A DNA stretch of 20,002 nt from Limnohabitans sp. (GTDB lineage Bacteria; Pseudomonadota; Gammaproteobacteria; Burkholderiales; Burkholderiaceae_C): NCBI GenBank assembly GCA_024641725.1, contig JAHECM010000038.1:1-20002 (forward strand). The letters run 5' to 3'. The notes under the pieces are model-generated. The model was not told where the DNA came from, did not search any database, and worked only from the letters and a program-made list of their open reading frames with translations. A program made the translations under genes and the position numbers. Positions within the stretch are counted from its first letter, which is position 1. Each line of letters opens with the position of its first letter. Below are positions 14,120 through 20,002 of this stretch, in pieces.

Positions 14120-15981
14120 GCCAGCTCGACCTCTTCGCCGCCCTACAGTCAAGCACCGAGGGCATCGACACCGAATTCAAGTCGGCACGCGGTGGCATGC
14201 CCGGCAGTTTTTGGGAGTCGTATGCCGCCATGGCCAACACACAGGGCGGCACCATCGTGTTGGGCGTGGCCGAGAAGGCGTCTGGCTTGGTGTGGGAGGG
14301 CGTGCCCAATGCCTCGCAGTTGCGCACGGTGCTGTGGAGCCAGCTGAACGACCGGCACAAGATCAGCGCCAATCTGCTGCGCGACGACGATGTGCGTACG
14401 GTGGAAGACGAGGGCAGGCAGTTTTTGGTGGTGAATGTGCCGCGTGCCTCGCGTCTGCAGCGCCCTGTGTTTGTGGGGCCCAACCCCATGACGGGCACTT
14501 ACCGCCGTGCCGAAGAGGGCGACTACCGCTGCTCGGACGACGAGGTGCGCCGCATGCTGGCCGACCAGTCCGACACGCCAGCCGATTCCCAAATCTTGGA
14601 GCATTTCGGCCTGCCAGACTTTGACCCCGACACGGTCAAGCAATACCGCAACCGCTTTGCATCCCGTGCGCCAGACCACCCTTGGCTGCTGCTGGACGAT
14701 GCGCCGCTGCTGAACAAGCTGAGCGCCTTGCGCCGCGACCGCGCCACGGGCTTGGAGGGGGCCACCGTGGCGGGCTTGCTGATGTTTGGCCGCTTTGAGG
14801 CGCTGCGCGATGCCTTGCCCGGCTTTCATGTGGACTACCGCGAGCGCCTGTCCGACGACCCCGCCGTGCGCTGGACCGACCGCGTGGTGCCCGATGGCAC
14901 TTGGGAAAACAACCTGTTCCAGTTTTATCTGCGGGTTATGCAGCGTTTGTCGTGTGACTTGAAGATGCCTTTTCAGCTGGACCGCGAGCTGTACCGCAAA
15001 GACGACACCGCCGTGCACGAGTCGCTGCGCGAGGCCGTTGTCAACGCTTTGGTGCACGCCGACCACCGTGGACAAGGCGGCGTGGTGATTGAGCGCTACC
15101 CCGACCGGATTGAACTGTCCAACCCCGGTTCGCTGCTGGTGTCGCGGGTGCAGTTGTTGCAAGGCGGCGTGAGCGAGTGCCGCAACAAAAGCCTGCAGCT
15201 GATGTTCCAGCTCATGGGCGGTGGCGACAAGGCGGGCTCGGGCATGGACAAAATCCGGGCGGGCTGGCGTGCCCAGCATTGGCGTTCGCCCCGGCTCGAA
15301 GAGTCTTTGCAGCCCGACCGCGTGAAGCTGGTGCTGCCCATGGTCAGCTTGATTCCCGATGAGGTGGACCGTGCCTTGCGCCAGCGCTTTGGCGACCGGT
15401 TTGCAAAGCTGGACAAAACCGCCGTGCAAGCGGTGGTGACCGCCCAGGTAGAAGGCAGCGTGACCAATGCCCGCATGCAGGAAATCACGGGTGAGCATTC
15501 CAAAGACATCACGGGCGTGCTGCAAACCTTGGTGCGTGATGGCCTGCTGACCCAGCAAAACCAGCGGCGATGGGCCAGCTACCGGGTGGCGGGGGACTCC
15601 CCCCAATTGGGCGAGGACTCCCGTCATTTGAGCGAGGACTCCCGTCATTTGGAGGGGGGCTCCCGTCATTTGGAGGGGGACTCCCGTCATTTGGAGGGGG
15701 ACTCCCGTCATTTGAGCCCCGAACTCCTGTCATTGGCAGAGCCGGCGCGACTCAAAGCCAAGTTGCCGACTGCAGAAATGCAAACTTTGGTGCTGAGACT
15801 GTGCGACACCCACTGGCTGACCACCCGTGATTTGGCCGAACTGTTGAGCCGTGACCCAGAAAACCTGCAAAGACGAATCCTCACGGGCTTGGTCAATCAG
15901 GGCTTGCTGGAGTTGCGTTACCCAGGTGTGCCCAATCGGCCAGATCAGGCGTATCGCACGGTTGCCAACCCAACACCATGA
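14116..15981 (+). CDS. AlbA_2 (Schlafen-like) domain/HATPase protein with heptapeptide repeat
   Basis: This 621-residue protein starts with an AlbA_2 nucleic-acid-binding domain (about 15-145: G-I-D-T-E-F-K-S-A-R, A-A-M-A-N-T-Q-G-G-T-I-V-L-G-V and Y-R-R-A-E-E-G-D). A GHKL ATPase-like domain follows at about 295-385 (N-box E-A-V-V-N-A-L-V-H-A-D-H at 306-317, P-D-R-I-E-L-S-N-P-G, and G-S-G-M-D-K-I at 374-380). A winged-helix region lies at about 430-490, then a repeat of seven-residue units (493-541, consensus G-D-S-R-H-L-E), then a second winged helix (about 550-615). Databases often label this family 'RecG-like' or 'transcriptional regulator', though it has no helicase motor. It overlaps the GIY-YIG gene by four bases. 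A regulatory or defence role in the hsd locus is an inference. Confidence 0.88.
   Translation: MSQLDLFAALQSSTEGIDTEFKSARGGMPGSFWESYAAMANTQGGTIVLGVAEKASGLVWEGVPNASQLRTVLWSQLNDRHKISANLLRDDDVRTVEDEGRQFLVVNVPRASRLQRPVFVGPNPMTGTYRRAEEGDYRCSDDEVRRMLADQSDTPADSQILEHFGLPDFDPDTVKQYRNRFASRAPDHPWLLLDDAPLLNKLSALRRDRATGLEGATVAGLLMFGRFEALRDALPGFHVDYRERLSDDPAVRWTDRVVPDGTWENNLFQFYLRVMQRLSCDLKMPFQLDRELYRKDDTAVHESLREAVVNALVHADHRGQGGVVIERYPDRIELSNPGSLLVSRVQLLQGGVSECRNKSLQLMFQLMGGGDKAGSGMDKIRAGWRAQHWRSPRLEESLQPDRVKLVLPMVSLIPDEVDRALRQRFGDRFAKLDKTAVQAVVTAQVEGSVTNARMQEITGEHSKDITGVLQTLVRDGLLTQQNQRRWASYRVAGDSPQLGEDSRHLSEDSRHLEGGSRHLEGDSRHLEGDSRHLSPELLSLAEPARLKAKLPTAEMQTLVLRLCDTHWLTTRDLAELLSRDPENLQRRILTGLVNQGLLELRYPGVPNRPDQAYRTVANPTP
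15592..15738 (+). repeat. Tandem 21-bp repeat, seven in-frame units
   Basis: Seven consecutive 21-bp units lie inside the AlbA_2/HATPase gene. The five central ones (15613-15717) are nearly identical around the core ACTCCCGTCATTTG; the first (15592-15612) and last (15718-15738) are degenerate. Each encodes seven residues of the type G-D-S-R-H-L-E, so changes in copy number keep the frame. Near-identity at the DNA level suggests recent expansion by slippage or recombination. Confidence 0.95.
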
Positions 15982-16122
15982 AATCAATATGCGCGGCTTG
16001 CCTTTTTAGGCCTAACTGGATTGCAAGCGTGCTTAAACGCAAACCGGATAGGCCGTGGTGAGCTGTGAAAAATCATTAAAAATCAACAACTTAAGTCTTT
16101 AGTCGCCAACCTAAATCAACTC
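15982..16122. promoter_or_regulatory. hsdM: Intergenic region before hsdM
   Basis: This 141-bp gap is the largest inside the island and becomes AT-rich at 16065-16100. It holds a perfect 10-bp palindrome TTAGGCCTAA (16006-16015). I see no convincing -35/-10 pair and no clear ribosome-binding site before ATG 16123. The gap suggests that hsdM may have its own promoter, separate from the hsdR-hsdS transcript. Confidence 0.35.
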
Positions 16123-17628
16123 ATGAACACCACCACCCACACCCTCGTCCAAAAGCTCTGGAACTACTGCAGCGTGCTGCGCGACGATGGCATGAGCTAC
16201 GGCGACTATGTGGAGCAGCTGACGTATTTGCTGTTCCTCAAGATGGCCGACGAACGCAGCCAGCCGCCTTACAACCAGGCCAGCATCGTGCCTGCCGCCT
16301 ATGCGTGGCCCACGCTGCTGGTGCGTGATGGCGATGATTTGTTTGACCATTACCGCCACGCGCTGGAGAAGCTGGGCCAAGAGAAGGGCACGCTGGGCCT
16401 GATCTTTGCCAAGGCGCAAAACAAGTTTCAAGACCCGGCCAAGCTGCGCCGCATCATCGTGGACCTGATCGATGCCGAAACCTGGACGGTGCTGGGCGCC
16501 GACGTGAAGGGCGATGCTTACGAGGGCTTGCTGGAGAAAAACGCGCAAGACACCAAGAGCGGGGCGGGCCAATACTTCACGCCGCGAGCTTTGATTGCGG
16601 CCATGGTGGAGTGCATCGACCCCAAGCCCGCCGAGCGCGTGTGCGACCCGGCCTGCGGCACGGGCGGCTTTTTGTTCAGCGCGCACCAGCATGTGGTGGC
16701 GCACCACCCCAACTTGACCAAGGACGAGAAAAAGCACCTTAAAGAAAGCGCCTTTGTCGGCTTTGAGCTGGTGCAGGCCACGGCCCGTGTGTGCGCCATG
16801 AACATGCTGCTTCACGGCATTGGCTCCGAAAAGTCGGTGCCCGTGCGCGTGGGCGACGCGCTGGCGTCCGACCCGGGCGAGCGTTTTGAGGTGGTGCTGG
16901 CCAACCCGCCGTTTGGCAAAAAGAGCAGTACCGTGATCGTGGGCGAAGACGGCCGCGTGTCGAGCGAAAAAGACACGATTGAGCGCGACGACTTTTGGGC
17001 CACCACCAGCAACAAGCAGCTGAACTTTGTTCAGCACATCAAAACGCTGCTGGCCATTCATGGCCGGGCTGCGGTGGTGTTGCCCGACAACGTGCTGTTT
17101 GAAGGCGGTGCGGGCGAGACCATTCGCAAAAAACTGCTGCACGAATGCGATTTGCACACACTGCTGCGCCTGCCCACGGGCTTGTTTTATGCGCAGGGCG
17201 TCAAGGCGAACGTGCTGTTTTTTGACAAAAAGCCCGCCGCCGAAAAGCCTTGGACGCAAAAGCTGTGGATTTACGACCTGCGCACCAACCGGCATTTCAC
17301 GCTCAAGACCAACCCGCTGCGCCGGGCCGACTTGGACGAGTTTGTGGAGCTTTACAAGGTGGGCAAGCGCCACGAGCGTGCCGAGACCTGGAGCGCCGAG
17401 AACCCGGACGGCCGCTGGCGTGCCTACAGCTATGAAGAGCTGATTGCCCGCGACAAAACCAGCTTGGACATGTTTTGGCTCAAGGACGACAGCCTGGCCG
17501 ACGGCGACAACTTGCCCGCACCTGCCGTGATTGCCCAAGAAATTGTGGAAGACCTGCAAGCCGCGCTCGAGCAGTTCAAGCTGATTGCGGGTGACTTGGG
17601 GGCCGAAGTGCCTGAAGAGGCGGTTTAA
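16123..17628 (+). CDS. hsdM: Type I restriction-modification DNA methyltransferase subunit
   Basis: This 501-residue N6-adenine methyltransferase protects host DNA and joins HsdS and HsdR in the restriction complex. The HsdM N-terminal helical domain occupies about 1-140 (L-V-Q-K-L-W-N-Y-C, then Y-V-E-Q-L-T-Y-L-L-F-L-K-M). S-G-A-G-Q-Y-F-T-P-R at 146-155 leads into SAM-binding motif I D-P-A-C-G-T-G-G-F at 175-183. The catalytic motif IV N-P-P-F is at 261-264. Length and motifs are complete. Unusually, it lies about 3.9 kb downstream of hsdS with three other genes between, rather than next to it. It is followed after nine bases by the exonuclease gene. Confidence 0.96.
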   Translation: MNTTTHTLVQKLWNYCSVLRDDGMSYGDYVEQLTYLLFLKMADERSQPPYNQASIVPAAYAWPTLLVRDGDDLFDHYRHALEKLGQEKGTLGLIFAKAQNKFQDPAKLRRIIVDLIDAETWTVLGADVKGDAYEGLLEKNAQDTKSGAGQYFTPRALIAAMVECIDPKPAERVCDPACGTGGFLFSAHQHVVAHHPNLTKDEKKHLKESAFVGFELVQATARVCAMNMLLHGIGSEKSVPVRVGDALASDPGERFEVVLANPPFGKKSSTVIVGEDGRVSSEKDTIERDDFWATTSNKQLNFVQHIKTLLAIHGRAAVVLPDNVLFEGGAGETIRKKLLHECDLHTLLRLPTGLFYAQGVKANVLFFDKKPAAEKPWTQKLWIYDLRTNRHFTLKTNPLRRADLDEFVELYKVGKRHERAETWSAENPDGRWRAYSYEELIARDKTSLDMFWLKDDSLADGDNLPAPAVIAQEIVEDLQAALEQFKLIAGDLGAEVPEEAV

Positions 17629-17637
17629 TCTCAGCTT

Positions 17638-18795
17638 ATGACCAAGACCGAACAAATGAGTTTTTTGGGCTTTGAAGACGCCCCCGCGCCTGTTGGAAAG
17701 GCTCCCAAACAGGCCAAACCGACAGCCAAAACAACAGCCAAAACAACAGCCAAAGCAGACGTGCCGATGGCGGCATCCGTCGAACCGCTGGCGATCCTTG
17801 CAACTGTTGAATCCGTTGTGTCCGTGCCCGCGACCACCGCCTTGGCGATCGAGCCTGCGCCGCAGGTTGCACTCGCACCTGTACCCGCGCCCGCATCGGA
17901 CGTTCAGGCCATGGCCGCGGCGCTGGATCAGCACCCCGACTTTCGGGTGTTGCGCCGCTTGCAGCCGGTGGCCGATTACGGCGGTTTGCACGGGCAGGCC
18001 ACGCGCCGTGTGATCGTGCTGGACACCGAAACCACAGGGCTCGACAGCAAGAGCGAGGCGATCATCGAGCTGGCCATGTTGTCGGTGTTGGTCGATGTCG
18101 CCACGGGCCAGCCCGTGGGGCCGGTCACCATTTACGAGTCGTTTGAAGACCCGGGTAAACCCATTCCGCCCCAGATCACCGACATCACCGGCATTGACGA
18201 CAGCATGGTGCAGGGCCAGCGCATCGACGATGCGGCCGTCACGGCGCTGGTGCAAGCGGCCGATTTGGTCGTGGCGCACAACGCCGGGTTTGACCGCCCC
18301 TTTGTCGAGGCGCGTTTGCCCGTGTTTGCCACCAAAGCCTGGGGCTGTTCGTTTCAGGGCATTGACTGGAAAAAAGAGGGCAGCGGCTCGGCCAAGCTGG
18401 AGTTTTTGGCGTCCGAGCGCGGTTGGTTTTACGACGCACACCGGGCGCAGGTGGACTGCCATGCGCTCTTGCAGGTGCTGTCCTCGCCGCTGAGTGATGG
18501 GCAAACGGGCCTGGCGCGCTTGCTGGCGGGCGCTGGGCAGACCCGCTACAAGTTGCGGGCCGTGGGTGCGCCGTTCGAATCCAAAGACAAGCTCAAGGCA
18601 CGCGGCTACCGCTGGGACGGCGAAGGCCGCGTGTGGTGGTGCAGTTTGGCCTCTGATGATCTGCTGGACGCCGAGTGCGACTGGCTGCGCGCTGAGGTCT
18701 ATGGCCAGCGCCGCGCCCGTGTGCAGCTCGAAGCCCTGGACAGTGGGGTGCAGTTTTCGGTCCGGCCGGGTCAACAAACCGACCGCGAGCTGTAG
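17638..18795 (+). CDS. DEDDh 3'-5' exonuclease (DNA polymerase III epsilon-like)
   Basis: This 385-residue protein has an exonuclease domain at about 123-280. D129 and E131 are in V-L-D-T-E-T-T-G (Exo I), D219 is in H-N-A-G-F-D-R-P-F (Exo II), and H268 with D273 is in H-R-A-Q-V-D-C (Exo III), so all five catalytic residues of the DEDDh type are present. The first 95 residues are low-complexity (alanine, proline, valine, lysine) and probably disordered. The C-terminal 80 residues hold F-E-S-K-D-K-L-K-A-R-G-Y-R-W-D with R-V-W-W, an accessory module I have seen on similar exonucleases. It follows hsdM by nine bases and may be read through from it, but it looks like a host repair gene rather than a restriction subunit. 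Its TAG stop lies inside the first REP-like unit. Confidence 0.9.
   Translation: MTKTEQMSFLGFEDAPAPVGKAPKQAKPTAKTTAKTTAKADVPMAASVEPLAILATVESVVSVPATTALAIEPAPQVALAPVPAPASDVQAMAAALDQHPDFRVLRRLQPVADYGGLHGQATRRVIVLDTETTGLDSKSEAIIELAMLSVLVDVATGQPVGPVTIYESFEDPGKPIPPQITDITGIDDSMVQGQRIDDAAVTALVQAADLVVAHNAGFDRPFVEARLPVFATKAWGCSFQGIDWKKEGSGSAKLEFLASERGWFYDAHRAQVDCHALLQVLSSPLSDGQTGLARLLAGAGQTRYKLRAVGAPFESKDKLKARGYRWDGEGRVWWCSLASDDLLDAECDWLRAEVYGQRRARVQLEALDSGVQFSVRPGQQTDREL
17722..17757 (+). repeat. Short 12-bp tandem repeat (three units) in exonuclease N-terminus
   Basis: ACAGCCAAAACA occurs twice in tandem, followed by a third copy with one change (ACAGCCAAAGCA). It encodes T-A-K-T repeated in the low-complexity N-terminal tail. 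It is small but clear and may vary between strains. Confidence 0.8.
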
Positions 18796-18895
18796 GAGCC
18801 CCGCCCTCGGGGCGATGGTTCGAGGTTGGCAGGCGCACGATCGCGGCGGGGGCGCTGCTTCTACGGGGCTATCGCGGCGGGGGCGCCGCTCCTAC
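18792..18895. repeat. Cluster of three REP-like palindromic elements
   Basis: Three 25-base units share the ends GTAGGAGC...GCGAT. One is in forward orientation (18792-18816) and two are inverted (18840-18864 and 18871-18895; the middle one has two changes in its GTAGGAGC end). Each can fold into a GC-rich hairpin, for example GCCCCG/CGGGGC in the first. The form is that of REP sequences mobilised by RAYT transposases in Gammaproteobacteria and Burkholderiales. No RAYT gene is in the window. The first unit overlaps the stop codon of the exonuclease gene. Confidence 0.75.
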
Positions 18896-18924
18896 AGGCG
18901 CAGGCCTTGCTTTGGGGTGATTTT

Positions 18925-18953
18925 TTTGGGGCGTCACGCCAAGCTGGGATAAT
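18925..18953 (+). promoter_or_regulatory. ettA: Candidate ettA promoter
   Basis: GATAAT (18948-18953) matches the -10 consensus at five of six positions. TTTGGG (18925-18930) at 17 bases upstream is a poor -35 box. Transcription would start about 35 bases before the ATG at 18995. The leader between them is T-rich. Confidence 0.4.
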
Positions 18954-18994
18954 GCGCTTTGCTTGAATTTTTTCAGGGTTTTCAAGGTTTTTAA

Positions 18995-20002
18995 ATGGCT
19001 CAATACGTATTTTCTATGAACCGGGTCGGCAAGATCGTGCCGCCCAAGCGTCAGATTCTCAAAGACATTTCGCTGTCCTTCTTCCCCGGCGCCAAGATCG
19101 GCGTGTTGGGCACCAACGGCTCGGGCAAGTCCACTTTGCTCAAGATCATGGCGGGCATTGACAAAGAGATTGAGGGCGAAGCCATCCCCATGTCGGGCCT
19201 GAAGATCGGGTATTTGCCGCAAGAGCCCCAGTTGGACCCCACCGAGACGGTGCGCCAGTCGGTGGAAAACGGCATGGGCGAGATCAAGGCCGCCCAGGCC
19301 CGCTTGGAGGAGGTGTACGCCGCCTACGCCGAAGAAGACGCCGACTTTGATGCCTTGGCCGCCGAGCAGGCCAAGCTCGAAGCCATCATCGCCACCGCAG
19401 GCGATGCCTCGGACCACCAGCTTGAAATCGCTGCCGACGCGCTGCGCTTGCCCCCATGGGACGCGGTCATTGGCAACCTGTCGGGCGGTGAAAAACGCCG
19501 CGTGGCGCTGTGCCGCTTGCTGCTGTCGCGCCCTGACATGCTCTTGCTCGACGAACCCACCAACCACTTGGACGCCGAGTCGGTGGACTGGCTGGAGCAG
19601 TTCTTGTCGCGCTTTTCGGGCACCGTGGTGGCCATCACCCACGACCGTTACTTCTTGGACAATGCCGCCGAGTGGATCTTGGAACTCGATCGGGGCTCCG
19701 GCATTCCGTACAAGGGCAACTACTCCAGCTGGCTGGAGCAAAAAGACGCCCGTTTGGCCACCGAGCAGCGCACCGAAGACGCCCGCACCAAGGCCATGAA
19801 GAAGGAATTGGAATGGGCCCGCGCCAACCCCAAAGGCCGCCAAGCCAAGAGCAAGGCCCGTTTGGCCCGCTTTGAAGAGCTGAGCGACTACGAATACCAG
19901 CAGCGCAACGAGACGCAGGAAATCTTCATCCCTGTGGCCGAGCGTTTGGGCAACGAGGTGTTCGAGTTCAGCAACGTGAGCAAGTCTTTTGGTGACCGCT
20001 TG
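18995..20002 (+). CDS. ettA: Energy-dependent translational throttle protein EttA (partial, 3' end outside window)
   Basis: The first 336 of about 555 residues are present. EttA is an ABC-F ATPase that binds the ribosomal E site and gates early translation according to ATP/ADP. The first ABC domain has Walker A G-T-N-G-S-G-K-S-T at 39-47, signature L-S-G-G-E at 161-165, and Walker B L-L-L-D-E-P at 182-187 followed by T-N-H-L-D. The arm insertion lies at about 95-135. The inter-domain linker (PtIM) at about 240-305 includes W-A-R-A-N-P-K-G-R-Q-A-K-S-K-A-R-L, specific to EttA. N-terminal Y-V-F-S-M-N-R-V-G-K matches EttA closely. The second ABC domain is just beginning at the edge (F-E-F-S-N-V-S-K-S-F-G-D). 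Confidence 0.97.
   Translation, partial: MAQYVFSMNRVGKIVPPKRQILKDISLSFFPGAKIGVLGTNGSGKSTLLKIMAGIDKEIEGEAIPMSGLKIGYLPQEPQLDPTETVRQSVENGMGEIKAAQARLEEVYAAYAEEDADFDALAAEQAKLEAIIATAGDASDHQLEIAADALRLPPWDAVIGNLSGGEKRRVALCRLLLSRPDMLLLDEPTNHLDAESVDWLEQFLSRFSGTVVAITHDRYFLDNAAEWILELDRGSGIPYKGNYSSWLEQKDARLATEQRTEDARTKAMKKELEWARANPKGRQAKSKARLARFEELSDYEYQQRNETQEIFIPVAERLGNEVFEFSNVSKSFGDRL

Noticed and set aside
14149..15711. A minus-strand open frame with repeated M-T-G-V-P-L-Q at its start
   Set aside because: The repeat is just the reverse complement of the 21-bp repeat in the AlbA_2/HATPase gene; the rest of the frame shows no recognisable protein.
15592..15738. CRISPR array
   Set aside because: The 21-bp units are directly adjacent with no unique spacers and are in frame within a coding sequence.
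16111..18777. An 888-codon minus-strand open frame spanning hsdM and the exonuclease gene
   Set aside because: It covers two separate genes with complete catalytic motifs on the other strand and has no domain of its own.
18928..18944. GGCGT/ACGCC inverted repeat before ettA as a terminator for the exonuclease gene
   Set aside because: The arms are separated by a single base, so the hairpin cannot form a stable loop, and the T-run lies before rather than after it.

Overview
The window looks like chromosomal DNA of a betaproteobacterium of the order Burkholderiales, most likely Comamonadaceae-like. The signs are high GC with strong G/C bias at third positions, an orphan tripartite-tricarboxylate (Bug/TctC) binding protein, a class I LitR/CarH-type regulator facing a lipid-modification operon, and an EttA of proteobacterial type. 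The genus cannot be settled from the sequence alone.

Positions 1-5642 hold one tightly packed minus-strand operon. In transcription order it encodes a COG2907-type FAD oxidoreductase, a DUF1365 protein, a cyclopropane-fatty-acid-synthase-like methyltransferase, a chalcone-isomerase-like exported protein, a DUF3833 lipoprotein, a short-chain dehydrogenase and an NTF2/SnoaL-like protein cut by the window edge. Several genes overlap by 4-29 bases. Divergent from it, across a 142-bp AT-rich intergenic region, is a MerR-family regulator (5785-6780) with a B12-binding domain and the W-x9-EH motif of adenosylcobalamin photoreceptors. Two TTTTGTC heptamers spaced exactly 11 bp lie between the two genes. 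The simplest reading is light- or B12-controlled modification of membrane fatty acids. The Cfa-like enzyme lacks residues that bind bicarbonate in true cyclopropane synthases, so its product may not be a cyclopropane.

Positions 6867-7942 hold an orphan TctC/Bug solute-binding protein closed by a strong intrinsic terminator.

Positions 8020-17628 form a type I restriction-modification island with an unusual layout: hsdR, hsdS, a low-GC membrane-anchored coiled-coil/TPR protein, a GIY-YIG nuclease with a DUF4357-like tail (TTG start), an AlbA_2/HATPase protein carrying a 21-bp in-frame tandem repeat, and only then hsdM. The three middle genes are linked to each other by near-contact or overlap and may be a defence or regulatory module carried inside the hsd locus. 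They are the least explained part of the window.

Positions 17638-18795 encode a DEDDh 3'-5' exonuclease. After it come three REP-like palindromic units and then ettA (18995 to the window end), the ABC-F translation factor gene, which is cut by the edge. No rRNA, tRNA, CRISPR array, transposase or integrase was recognised. No gene-free stretch exceeds 200 bases.
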